NCBI GenBank assembly: GCA_963677695.2
Contig: CAXXUJ010000001.1
Span: forward strand, 2,402,712-2,466,711
From: SABI01 sp963677695
GTDB lineage: Bacteria > Spirochaetota > Spirochaetia > Sphaerochaetales > Sphaerochaetaceae
DNA: 64,000 nucleotides
Reading direction: 5' to 3'
Part shown: positions 16,854 to 25,032 of the stretch, one piece after another
Layout: each line of letters begins with the position of its first letter
Position numbering within the stretch: the stretch's first letter is position 1
Notes under the pieces: generated by a model
Told to the model about the DNA's origin: nothing
What the model saw: the letters and a program-made list of their open reading frames with translations, nothing else
Database searches by the model: none
Made by a program: the position numbers and the translations under genes

Positions 16854-18443
16854 GCAGGAAGAATCGGAACCTTCAATGAGGATCGGTCTGCTGTAGAGGA
16901 ATCCCTGAAGATAATCTATACCTATATCCCTGCAGGTATCGGCAATACTTTCTGTCTCCACACCTTCAGCTACGGTTGTGAGGTGGAAGGTCCTGCAGAA
17001 GTCTGCAAGGTTGTTGCACAGCTTCTTGTAACGGAAACTCTTATCAATATTGGCAATGATGGAACGGTCGATCTTTACCCCGCTGATAGATAGTTTGGCC
17101 AGCAGTTCGTAGGAAGAGTACCCTGTCCCGAAATCGTCAATGACAATCCTGACACCCGCGTTTTTCAGTTTTTCCACCGAATCCTTCAGCATCTGCATGT
17201 TCCTGAGGGTCTCCTCGGTGATTTCGACCTGAATAATTGACGGATCGATACCCGTTTCCTCTATTCTCTTCACCAGATAGTCGATATTGGCGTGGTTGAA
17301 ATCCTTCGACGAGAAATTGATCGATGCAATGACATCCTTTTCTTCATCCATCTTGCTTGAGATGAATTTCAGGGTGCAGTCTATCACACGGCGGGTGAGC
17401 AGATGGATGAGGTCTGTCTGCTCGATAAGAGGTATAAACACGGCCGGAGGGATGAGTGAACCATCATCCTTCACCCAGCGGGAGAGGAACTCTCTTGAGT
17501 GGAGGGTTTTTCCGTCGTTCAGATAGATGTTCTGGTACGCAAGGCGTATCCTTCCTTTCTTCAACGCTTCCTTGAAGTTGTTGAGAATATACATCTGAAG
17601 GGAGAAATTCTCATCAAGCTTCTTTTCATACACAAATTCTCTCAATCCGTTATCCTGAGCATATTTCAATGCGAGGGAAGCCTGTTTGATACATTCCTCC
17701 GGTGCTGCACCACAGGTTTTTTCAACGATACCGAAACGGAGTTCAATGTATACCTGTACGTCATTGACATCGATGATTGAGGTGTGAATATCCCTGAGCT
17801 CTTCCATGATTACATCCAGAGGACTCTTTTTACCTTTTTCAGAGGGGATTTCGATGAGGAAACCGTTTTCCACGAGACGATAGACTTCCACTTCACGATA
17901 TCGTTCGGGCAGCGTGTTCAGGATGGCAGTGAAGGCTTTTATGAAGTCAAAGGAGAATTCGTAGCTGAAGATGCCTGTGATGGTTCTCAGGTTGCTGATA
18001 TTGACCAGCACAAGATCCTTCTGTCCCTTTGATTCTTTGAGAGATTCCACGAGTACAGGAAGCCTCTTCAGTCCGGTAAGGGAATCAAAGGTTTCCTCCT
18101 TTATAAGTCTTTCCCGGTGGAAATCTGATAGGGAGCCGATGATAAGGGAGAGGACTATGAAGGTAGCCGGCCGGGTGATAATCTGCTTGACCGGTTCTAT
18201 TCCATAGCCCCAGAGTAACAACATTGGAATGGGAATGAAGCCCCAGAAGAGAGAGAATATGGAAGCCCTCCACTTTCCAGAATAGGTGGAAACGAGTGCA
18301 ATAGGGATATACATCATATTCATGTAGACGCTGGGAGTTCCCCCTGTAATGAGTATGAGCAGCATGACTGCTGCGGCAAGGAGAGAAGAGAGTGTGAGTA
18401 TGCCGTGAGAGCGTACAGTCGCACGTCTGATCCGGGATTTCAT
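16842..18443 (-). CDS. Membrane GGDEF(degenerate)-EAL c-di-GMP phosphodiesterase
   Basis: 533 residues. About four membrane helices (1-95) are followed by a GGDEF-like domain whose active site reads LVENGF instead of GGDEF, so cyclase activity is not expected. The EAL domain retains the catalytic set: ExLxR as REFLSR, SINFSS, VEITEE, DDFGTGYSS, VKIDRS, AEGVE and LQGFLYS. It should hydrolyse c-di-GMP to pGpG at the inner membrane, with the degenerate domain as a possible GTP or c-di-GMP sensor. The gene is convergent with the response regulator and overlaps it by 12 bases. Confidence 0.88.
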   Translation of the reverse strand: MKSRIRRATVRSHGILTLSSLLAAAVMLLILITGGTPSVYMNMMYIPIALVSTYSGKWRASIFSLFWGFIPIPMLLLWGYGIEPVKQIITRPATFIVLSLIIGSLSDFHRERLIKEETFDSLTGLKRLPVLVESLKESKGQKDLVLVNISNLRTITGIFSYEFSFDFIKAFTAILNTLPERYREVEVYRLVENGFLIEIPSEKGKKSPLDVIMEELRDIHTSIIDVNDVQVYIELRFGIVEKTCGAAPEECIKQASLALKYAQDNGLREFVYEKKLDENFSLQMYILNNFKEALKKGRIRLAYQNIYLNDGKTLHSREFLSRWVKDDGSLIPPAVFIPLIEQTDLIHLLTRRVIDCTLKFISSKMDEEKDVIASINFSSKDFNHANIDYLVKRIEETGIDPSIIQVEITEETLRNMQMLKDSVEKLKNAGVRIVIDDFGTGYSSYELLAKLSISGVKIDRSIIANIDKSFRYKKLCNNLADFCRTFHLTTVAEGVETESIADTCRDIGIDYLQGFLYSRPILIEGSDSSCSDL

Positions 18444-18619
18444 GATTCCACTTCCCTGAAGGCCTGAAACATCTTCATAACAGAGATTCTAGCATGAATC
18501 GCTAGATGAACGACACACGGAAATCATTTTTTTTCATACTGCAGATTGTTGTACTACTCGGTTTTTTCAATTCTTTGTACTCCCATAGATTATTCACACT
18601 ATTCTCCTAAGGTGGTCTG

Positions 18620-18647
18620 TTGACAAATGTTGATATTTCCTTAAGAT
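18620..18647 (+). promoter_or_regulatory. Promoter of the SulP transporter gene
   Basis: TTGACA (18620-18625) and TAAGAT (18642-18647) with a 16-base spacer, giving a leader of about 100 bases. The 18444-18755 interval holds no gene; apart from this promoter it is AT-rich and shows no further structure I can support. Confidence 0.5.
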
Positions 18648-18755
18648 AGTACCCTCATACATATTGAAAAAAATAAACAGGGAACAGCGTAATTCAACTC
18701 TATATTGATAAAATTTTACTCTTTTCCCTATATTACACCGAGGAGAACCATCCTG

Positions 18756-20366
18756 ATGAGCAAAATTGCCCATAATAAAATCTTCAAGCTTTCGATCGAG
18801 AAGCAGATTTCGATTAAGAACGACCTTCTGTCGGGACTGACTGTCGCCCTGGCACTTATTCCCGAGGCGATAGCCTTCGCTTTCGTTGCGAAGATAGACC
18901 CGATCGTCGGTCTCTATGCCGCTTTCATGATGGGACTGGGAACAGCGATCTTCGGAGGACGACCGGGCATGATCAGCGGAGCGACGGGAGCTATTGCAGT
19001 GGTGTTCGCACCATTGGTGATTACTCAGACGCAATTGGTCGGCATGGACGGAGCGCTTTCCTACCTCTTTGTCGCAGTCATCCTGATGGGACTGATTCAG
19101 ATCGGAGTGGGACTGCTGAAACTGGGTAAATTCATCCGTCTTGTACCGCACCCTGTAATGCTCGGGTTCGTAAACGGTCTTGCCCTGATCATCCTGAAAT
19201 CACAGTTCGAAATGTTCTATGTGCTGAAAGACGGTCACCATGTTCTCCTCAGCGGTGCAGCCCTTTTCATCATGCTTGCCCTTGTTGCCCTCACCATGGC
19301 TATCACCCACTTTCTTCCCCGCATTACCAAAGCGGTTCCGGCGACCCTCACTGCCATCATCGTCGTTTCGCTTATCTCCTTCGCACTGGAGAAGGGCGGG
19401 ATCCATGTAAGGACAGTTATCGACTTCGTTCAGACACTCGATCCGGACAAGACGACCATCGCAGCATCTCTTCCCTCCTTTTCCATCCCTGAAGGACTTT
19501 TCTCCTGGGAGACGATCCGTACCGTGTTTCCCTACTCGGTCATAGCAGCATCGGTAGGACTGATCGAATCTCTCATGACACTGATGCTCGTTGATGAAGT
19601 GACCGAAACACGGGGAAGAAGCAACAGAGAATGCATGGGGCAGGGAATATCGAATATCATAAACGGATTCTTCGGCGGTATGGGAGGCTGTGCCATGATA
19701 GGCCAGAGCATGATCAACGTACGAGCGGGAGGAAGGACTCGGGTGTCCCAGGCGACAGCCGGAACGGCCCTTATCATGTTCATTCTCTGGGGTTCTTCAC
19801 TTATCGAGGCGATTCCCCTCGCAGCCCTCGTAGGTGTCATGTTCATGGTGGTCATCGGAACCTTCGAGTGGGCGACCTTCCGTATCATCCACCAGATACC
19901 AAAATCTGATGCACTGATCATCGTCATCGTCACAGTGATCACCCTCCTTGAGAACCTCGCTGTGGCCGTCCTTGCCGGTCTGATCGTATCTGCACTCGTC
20001 TTCGCCTGGAAGAAATCGACACAGATCAATGCAACGATTTCGTTCGACGAGAACGGCTACAAGATCTACACGATCAAGGGTTCGCTCTTCTTCGGTTCAG
20101 TAAACACCTTCAAGGAAATCTTCGATTACAAGAACGATCCCAAGGACGTCTTCATTGAATTCTCCGGAGCAACGATCTACGACCACTCCGCAATGGAAGC
20201 ACTCAACAGTGTGACCGAGAAGTATGCAGAGCATGGAACGAGCATGCACCTTCTCAACCTTCGGGAAGAGTGTCATCAGGTCCTCAAGAAAGCGAACAAT
20301 GTGGTGGAAGTGAGTGTAGTTGACGACATCGACTGCTGGCACCTTGCAGATAACTCCCTCGAGTAA
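18756..20366 (+). CDS. SulP-family anion transporter with STAS domain
   Basis: Inner-membrane secondary transporter, 536 residues from ATG 18756. That start was chosen because GAGGAG lies 10 bases upstream and the frame upstream (from 18705) is non-hydrophobic. Ten or more membrane helices carry SulP signatures such as GLTVALALIPEAIAFAF and GLYAAFMMGLGTAIFGG. The C-terminal STAS domain (about 430-530) has KGSLFFGSV and FIEFSGATIYDHSAMEAL, the latter around the position phosphorylated in SpoIIAA-like proteins. Substrates in the family are sulfate, bicarbonate or dicarboxylates; which applies is not readable. Confidence 0.9.
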   Translation: MSKIAHNKIFKLSIEKQISIKNDLLSGLTVALALIPEAIAFAFVAKIDPIVGLYAAFMMGLGTAIFGGRPGMISGATGAIAVVFAPLVITQTQLVGMDGALSYLFVAVILMGLIQIGVGLLKLGKFIRLVPHPVMLGFVNGLALIILKSQFEMFYVLKDGHHVLLSGAALFIMLALVALTMAITHFLPRITKAVPATLTAIIVVSLISFALEKGGIHVRTVIDFVQTLDPDKTTIAASLPSFSIPEGLFSWETIRTVFPYSVIAASVGLIESLMTLMLVDEVTETRGRSNRECMGQGISNIINGFFGGMGGCAMIGQSMINVRAGGRTRVSQATAGTALIMFILWGSSLIEAIPLAALVGVMFMVVIGTFEWATFRIIHQIPKSDALIIVIVTVITLLENLAVAVLAGLIVSALVFAWKKSTQINATISFDENGYKIYTIKGSLFFGSVNTFKEIFDYKNDPKDVFIEFSGATIYDHSAMEALNSVTEKYAEHGTSMHLLNLREECHQVLKKANNVVEVSVVDDIDCWHLADNSLE

Positions 20367-20420
20367 ACAGGACTATCGCGACAGGGGGAACAGGAGTATC
20401 ATGAAAGAGGGGATAGGCAT

Positions 20421-20894
20421 ATGAAGAGAACAATCATCCTGTTTCTTCTCTCTGTCGTGCTTGTTTCCGCCCTCGCGGCGGGAACCACAGAATACTCACT
20501 CAGCATCGACTGGCAGATGAGTGTTCAAGGGGGCATCACCTACCGTTTCAATGACTCCTTCGCTGTCGAGGGGGCGCTCGGTGCCTCCCTCATGGGCCTC
20601 ATTGCAGCTGAATGCCAGGCGGTGTATATCACACCATTACTTCATGATCCCTGGTATGTCTCCCTCCTTGCCGGAGTTCCCACATTCCTCCTTGTTCCAA
20701 CCTTCGATGCTGCAATGCTCTCACTGGGAGGAGGTGTGGAATTAGGAAGAGCAATAGGGGAAAAGCTCGCCCTCGCACTGAGAGTGGGAGGCGCCTTCCC
20801 TCTCTTCTTCGAATACGATAAGGAAATCGTACGGGACACCGCATTTCCACTCAGTATGTGGCCCGAGGCTTCGCTCATCCTGATTTTTCGCTGA
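20421..20894 (+). CDS. Small exported beta-barrel-like protein of unknown function
   Basis: 157 residues with a signal peptide (KRTIILFLLSVVLVSALAAG). The mature part alternates short hydrophobic beta-like strands and ends in ASLILIFR; the terminal Phe-Arg and strand pattern resemble small outer-membrane proteins. I do not recognise a family. It follows the SulP gene by 54 bases on the same strand and may be co-transcribed, but no functional link is evident. Confidence 0.6.
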   Translation: MKRTIILFLLSVVLVSALAAGTTEYSLSIDWQMSVQGGITYRFNDSFAVEGALGASLMGLIAAECQAVYITPLLHDPWYVSLLAGVPTFLLVPTFDAAMLSLGGGVELGRAIGEKLALALRVGGAFPLFFEYDKEIVRDTAFPLSMWPEASLILIFR

Positions 20895-21306
20895 AACTTG
20901 GGTTAAACAACCTTATGTATGCCCTATGCTGGTTTCTATTGCCTCTTCACAACTATATTCAGATCTTTTAAGACACGAAAAATTTTCATATCCATGCTTT
21001 GTTTCATATGGATTCCCCTATTTCATAGTAAAGTTCTCTTGTTCACTTTTGAAAACCTATCAGATGAATACTGACAGAGATTTTTCCTTCTTCTCCTGTA
21101 CCTCCCTGTGAGCATTTTGCGGTTTGAAGAGGAGAGCATAGAAAAAGAAGATAGAAGAAATAGCGAATGAGTATACTCCAAGAATTCTTATGGTATGTCA
21201 GATTCGGATGATCTATGTTAAACAATTCAATAATAAACAAATATATGTACGAATAATTGAATATGTAGTATTATATACATGGACAGAATATGGGATTGAG
21301 GTTGCT
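20895..21306. other. Intergenic region without identifiable gene
   Basis: 412 bases with a strong AT rise towards the AbiE genes. Short open frames here lack ribosome binding sites and recognisable sequence. The last 80 bases contain several TATAT/ATGTA stretches that could hold the AbiE promoter, but no -35/-10 pair is convincing. Confidence 0.5.
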
Positions 21307-21933
21307 ATGAGAACTATTGCATCGAGAGTTGAAAAATATGTAAAGCATGTAAACAGGGGAACTGTTTTTACGTTTTCACATCTACTCATGAGTCTCGGGG
21401 AAGCTAAACCAGATACAGTCAGTCATGCCCTTAAAAAGCTTATCAATAATAATGAAATTGCTAGAATTCGAAGAGGTGTGTACCTTCGTCCTGAAATAAG
21501 TCGTTTCGGAGTTATCCCCGTTTCGGTTGATAAAGTGATGACTGCCACCGCACAGAGTATAGGTGCAGAAGCCTTCCCTTCCGGCATGCATGCATTGCAT
21601 GCACTGGGGCTGTCAGAACAATTGGCAATGGGGCAGTCCTATCTCACCACGAGACGCATCGAACCTTTTAGCGTAGGAAATACCCATGTATCGATACAAT
21701 ATTCTCGAGCTCTTGAAAGGGTTACTCAAGGATTGAATTCGTTGAACGAAGCAGAAAGAAGAAAAATCATATTATTATGGATAAGTCTGGATTATCTGGG
21801 AGAGCGAGAAACTTCCCTGTTATCAGATGAAATTAATAAGATAATTGAGACATTATCGCCATCAGCTAGAGAACGATTGAGAATGAAATGCGCTGGAAGA
21901 TTAAGTTGGGCTCGGTTGATGTTTGCTCTTTAG
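21307..21933 (+). CDS. abiEi: AbiEi-family antitoxin of type IV toxin-antitoxin system
   Basis: 208 residues from ATG 21307; the open frame extends to 21190, but that part is AT-rich and not protein-like. The N-terminal 70 residues form a winged helix (GTVFTFSHL then DTVSHALKKLINNNEIARIRRGVYLRP), as in AbiEi/DUF6088 antitoxins. The remainder is the AbiEi antitoxin domain. These proteins repress their own operon and neutralise the cognate AbiEii nucleotidyltransferase. The toxin gene starts about 8 bases after this stop, the normal antitoxin-first order. Base composition is AT-richer than the flanks, suggesting acquisition. Confidence 0.82.
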   Translation: MRTIASRVEKYVKHVNRGTVFTFSHLLMSLGEAKPDTVSHALKKLINNNEIARIRRGVYLRPEISRFGVIPVSVDKVMTATAQSIGAEAFPSGMHALHALGLSEQLAMGQSYLTTRRIEPFSVGNTHVSIQYSRALERVTQGLNSLNEAERRKIILLWISLDYLGERETSLLSDEINKIIETLSPSARERLRMKCAGRLSWARLMFAL

Positions 21934-21940
21934 GAGGTAT

Positions 21941-22978
21941 ATGAAACACCCCAGGCTTTTTGCGTCTGATATGAGTAAGCGAGATAGGTCAGACCTTTTT
22001 ATGATTGCTTCTGAGAGGACAGGCCTGCCTGCATATATTCTGGAGAAAGATTATATGGTTTCATTTGTTCTCTCGTTACTCTTTGAAAAAATAAAACCAT
22101 TGTACACAGGAATTTGTTCTATTCCTTATGTTTTTAAAGGAGGAACGTCTTTAAGTAAAATTTACCATGTGATCAACAGGATGTCCGAAGATCTTGATTT
22201 ATCAGTGAGTATGGAACTCCTCGGCTATCCAGAACCGGAATTAGAGTCTAATTCTGCACGAGACAGGAGAATTAAACTTCTTCGTGATGCAAATATAGAT
22301 TTTGTTCATACACTTGCAGGACAGATTACAGATATCCTGAAAGTGATTCATTCGGAATTTGAGGTTCTTATTGATACGAAAGAATGTCAAAATATTATTA
22401 TCCATTATCCACGGTCTTTATCGGAAGATCATTACATGCATAGCTATGTTAGACCCCGAGTGCTTCTGGAAACCGGTGGACGGGCGGCACTGATCCCTTA
22501 TGAAAGTCGTCAATCAGAACCTTTGATTATCGATGAATTGAAAAAACATCTTGGTACAGACACTGACTGCATGTCTGCTGTTGATGTGCTTTCAATCGAT
22601 CGTACTTTTTTTGAAAAAATTACTTTGCTGCATGAATTGAATAAAAGGGGCCCCTCATGTGTGACGCAACGAATGGCACGGCATCTTTATGATATTCTCC
22701 AAATCTACGAGACTCGACCAGACTCACTCGAGAATCATAATCTTCTCCTAGAAGTGCGTGACCATAAAGCAAAATACTTTCGAAGAAATACGGCCGAATG
22801 GAATTATGCCGAGCCTGGCACTCTCGCAATCATACCTTCGGGGGAGGTCGAGAAGTATCTAAGGGAAGACTGGTTGAAAATGGCTGATCTATTTCCCAGG
22901 TCGATACTTCCTTATTCGTTTGATCACATTCTTGGTAAATTACACATAATTGATTCCTACATGAATCATAGATCCTAG
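21941..22978 (+). CDS. abiEii: AbiEii-family nucleotidyltransferase toxin
   Basis: 345 residues from ATG 21941, preceded by AGGAGG at 21933-21938, only 2-3 bases from the start; ATG 21971 is an alternative. The nucleotidyltransferase motif is FKGGTSLSK followed by SEDLDLSV, the GG-x-S ... D-x-D signature of AbiEii/MenT toxins. These toxins add nucleotides to tRNA or otherwise arrest growth, often upon phage infection. No stop or frameshift interrupts it, so the pair looks intact. AT-rich composition matches the antitoxin gene and differs from the hyd genes downstream. Confidence 0.82.
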   Translation: MKHPRLFASDMSKRDRSDLFMIASERTGLPAYILEKDYMVSFVLSLLFEKIKPLYTGICSIPYVFKGGTSLSKIYHVINRMSEDLDLSVSMELLGYPEPELESNSARDRRIKLLRDANIDFVHTLAGQITDILKVIHSEFEVLIDTKECQNIIIHYPRSLSEDHYMHSYVRPRVLLETGGRAALIPYESRQSEPLIIDELKKHLGTDTDCMSAVDVLSIDRTFFEKITLLHELNKRGPSCVTQRMARHLYDILQIYETRPDSLENHNLLLEVRDHKAKYFRRNTAEWNYAEPGTLAIIPSGEVEKYLREDWLKMADLFPRSILPYSFDHILGKLHIIDSYMNHRS

Positions 22979-23235
22979 CACTCCAATATAGATTTTTCTT
23001 CTCAGGAGGGGGTTGATATAGCTCTGATGAGGTTCTGCTAAGACTCATGCGCAACCACTGATATATTTTTTGCTGACTCCAGGAGCTCGGATATACTCCC
23101 TTGCGCCTTGATAACTCACCCCTTATATGCTTGTCATCACATTCTTTATAGCCTTTATTCCTTCTCTTTTACCGCGTCTCATTCCTGTTATTTAGATTAA
23201 TTAGTAAAAATTTATCGAAATAGGGAGAAACGCTC
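22979..23235. other. Intergenic region without identifiable gene
   Basis: 257 bases between the AbiEii stop and the hyd promoter. I see no conserved ORF, strong hairpin or repeat. Confidence 0.5.
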
Positions 23236-23264
23236 TTTACATTCTCATGTTCCTGTCGTATGTT
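23236..23264 (+). promoter_or_regulatory. Promoter of the hydrogenase maturation operon
   Basis: TTTACA (23236-23241) and TATGTT (23259-23264) with a 17-base spacer. Transcription would begin near 23271, some 245 bases before the first start codon. Confidence 0.6.
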
Positions 23265-23273
23265 GAGTCAACA
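23261..23273. promoter_or_regulatory. Operator-like palindrome over the hyd -10 and start site
   Basis: TGTTGA-G-TCAACA is a perfect 6+1+6 palindrome overlapping the -10 hexamer and the predicted transcription start. The position suits a repressor. It does not match the FNR consensus TTGAT-N4-ATCAA; the binding protein is unknown. Confidence 0.5.
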
Positions 23274-23284
23274 ATTTTGATATC

Positions 23285-23475
23285 CTGCGGTAAGGGTCAG
23301 CCTGAACTTAGGGAATCACCTGATATGATACACATGGAACCTGACTTTCTTACATGGATTCTCATGAGGTGTCTGTGCCGGTTATACCGCAGAGCGCTGA
23401 GTGAACGTCCCGAGGAGAAAGAGCTGGCACCTTTATATATTTCAGTGATTCTCAGTCGCGCAATTTGCGCGGCTG
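23285..23475 (+). ncRNA. Candidate structured leader RNA with terminator-like hairpin (hyd operon)
   Basis: CTGCGGTA (23285-23292) is perfectly complementary to TACCGCAG (23385-23392), forming a closing stem around 92 bases. Inside, GTCAG (23296-23300) can pair with CTGAC (23341-23345) and CACCT (23317-23321) with AGGTG (23367-23371), an interleaved, pseudoknot-like pattern. Downstream, CAGTCGCGC (23453-23461) pairs with GCGCGGCTG (23467-23475) around a 5-base loop and is followed by TTCTGTTTCC. This order (aptamer-like fold, then terminator-like hairpin, then GAGGAG) is that of a riboswitch or attenuator. It matches no riboswitch class that I recognise. Confidence 0.45.
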
Positions 23476-23514
23476 TTCTGTTTCCATACCTGCAGGCAAA
23501 GAGGAGCTGCCGCA

Positions 23515-23763
23515 ATGGAAAAGAGACTGGGATTCATTGGAATCATCATTGAACATCGTGAAGAGAGTGCCGAGAAGGTAAATCATCTCCTGTCAGAATT
23601 CGGAGAGTACATCATCAGCAGGACCGGTGTCCCCTACAGGGACAAGCATGTAGCGGTCATCACCCTTATTGTCGATATCACAAGCGATGCTCTCGGGGCT
23701 CTCACCGGCAAGCTCGGTGCAGTGAGCGGTGTTTCGGTGAAATCGAGTCTCTCAAAGAAGTAG
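23515..23763 (+). CDS. TM1266-family putative regulator of the iron-only hydrogenase system
   Basis: 82 residues, a small alpha-beta protein resembling the NikR C-terminal ligand-binding fold. The sequence opens with GFIGIIIEHREESAEKVN and ends GAVSGVSVKS, as in the TM1266 family commonly found beside hydEFG. GAGGAG at 23501-23506 with an 8-base gap supports ATG 23515. No DNA-binding helix is present, so it probably acts as a sensor or partner rather than a stand-alone repressor. It is the first gene of the maturation operon, 12 bases before hydF. Confidence 0.8.
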   Translation: MEKRLGFIGIIIEHREESAEKVNHLLSEFGEYIISRTGVPYRDKHVAVITLIVDITSDALGALTGKLGAVSGVSVKSSLSKK

Positions 23764-23775
23764 GGGAGGCACACG

Positions 23776-25032
23776 ATGTTTACAGCACCTAAATCACTGA
23801 GGCTCCAGATAGGACTCTTCGGAAGGACAAATGTAGGAAAATCGAGTGTCCTCAATCTCATAGCGGGGCAGCAGGTGGCTATCACCTCATCAAAGGCAGG
23901 GACCACCACTGACGTGGTGGAAAAGAGTATGGAACTCCTTCCCATCGGTCCCGTTGTCTTTCTCGATACCGCAGGTATCGATGATGTATCTGATCTCGCA
24001 GCGAAACGGATAGCGAAGACTGAGAAAATCTTCTCACGTGCCGACATTGCCGTTCTTGTCAGCGAAGCTGGAAGCTGGGGTGAGTACGAACAGTATATCT
24101 GCATGCAGGCAGAGAAGCATCACATGCCCCTGATCGTCATCGCGAACAAGTGTGACCTGTTCAGCGGAGAAGACTTCGCATCTGAGATAGATACTGAAAT
24201 TCCACAAGAGCGCATCATAGGCTTCTCCTCACTCGACAGAGTCAATCGTGACACCTACATCAATCAGTTCAAGCAGGTACTGATCACTCTGGTCCCGGAG
24301 GACTTTCTTACACCTCCCCCTCTCCTTGGGGATCTTCTTCCTGAGGGAGGCCATGCCGTTTTCATCATCCCGATCGACATCGAGGCACCGAAGGGGAGGA
24401 TCATTCTGCCCCAGGTGCAGGCTATCCGCGATGTGCTTGATCATAGGTGTCAGGTGACGGTTGTCAAGGAAGATCTCTATGAGGAATCTCTCAAGAGCTT
24501 CACAACTCCTCCTGATCTCGTTGTATGTGACTCGCAGGTCGTCGACCGTATGGTCGCCGAGACACCCGAGGGAATTGCCTGTACGACCTTTTCCACCCTC
24601 TTTTCTCGGAACAAGGGTGACCTGGAAGCTCAGGTGGAGGGAGTGAAAATACTCGATTCACTTACCCCTTCCGATACGATTCTCATTGCTGAATCGTGTT
24701 CCCACCATGCGATGGATGATGATATCGGTCGAGTGAAGATTCCTAAGTGGCTGACTGACTTCCTCGGTTTCGAGGTGAAGTATGAGGTCTATTCGGGAAG
24801 GGACTACCCTGATAACCTGAGTGATTACTCACTGGTCATTCACTGCGGCGCCTGCATGCTTACAAGACGGGAGATGCTGATGCGTATTGAGAAGGCTCAG
24901 AATGCCGGTGTTCCCATCACCAACTACGGCATTGCCATATCATACATACATGGGACATTGGAGAGGATCATATCACCGTTCGAAGGACTGAAGGAAAGAC
25001 TTGATACAGCAGGAGAGAAAAAATGGGCGTGA
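23776..25032 (+). CDS. hydF: [FeFe]-hydrogenase maturation GTPase HydF
   Basis: 418 residues. HydF is the scaffold on which the 2Fe subcluster of the H-cluster is assembled before transfer to HydA. The N-terminal GTPase has GRTNVGKSS (P-loop), DTAGIDD (G3) and NKCD (G4). The C-terminal cluster-binding domain has the expected C-x-H and HCxxC ligands in ESCSHHAM and IHCGACM. The 3' end overlaps the hydG start by 10 bases, implying translational coupling. Confidence 0.93.
   Translation: MFTAPKSLRLQIGLFGRTNVGKSSVLNLIAGQQVAITSSKAGTTTDVVEKSMELLPIGPVVFLDTAGIDDVSDLAAKRIAKTEKIFSRADIAVLVSEAGSWGEYEQYICMQAEKHHMPLIVIANKCDLFSGEDFASEIDTEIPQERIIGFSSLDRVNRDTYINQFKQVLITLVPEDFLTPPPLLGDLLPEGGHAVFIIPIDIEAPKGRIILPQVQAIRDVLDHRCQVTVVKEDLYEESLKSFTTPPDLVVCDSQVVDRMVAETPEGIACTTFSTLFSRNKGDLEAQVEGVKILDSLTPSDTILIAESCSHHAMDDDIGRVKIPKWLTDFLGFEVKYEVYSGRDYPDNLSDYSLVIHCGACMLTRREMLMRIEKAQNAGVPITNYGIAISYIHGTLERIISPFEGLKERLDTAGEKKWA

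Noticed and set aside
23261..23273. FNR box at the hyd promoter
   Set aside because: The half-sites are TGTTGA/TCAACA with a 1-base centre, not TTGAT-N4-ATCAA.
23487..23497. CCTGCAGG palindrome
   Set aside because: An 8-bp palindrome of this kind occurs by chance, and it is not positioned with respect to a promoter.
23247..23552. 101-codon open frame over the hyd leader
   Set aside because: It overlaps the TM1266 start, lacks a ribosome binding site and spans the complementary leader segments, which better explain the sequence.
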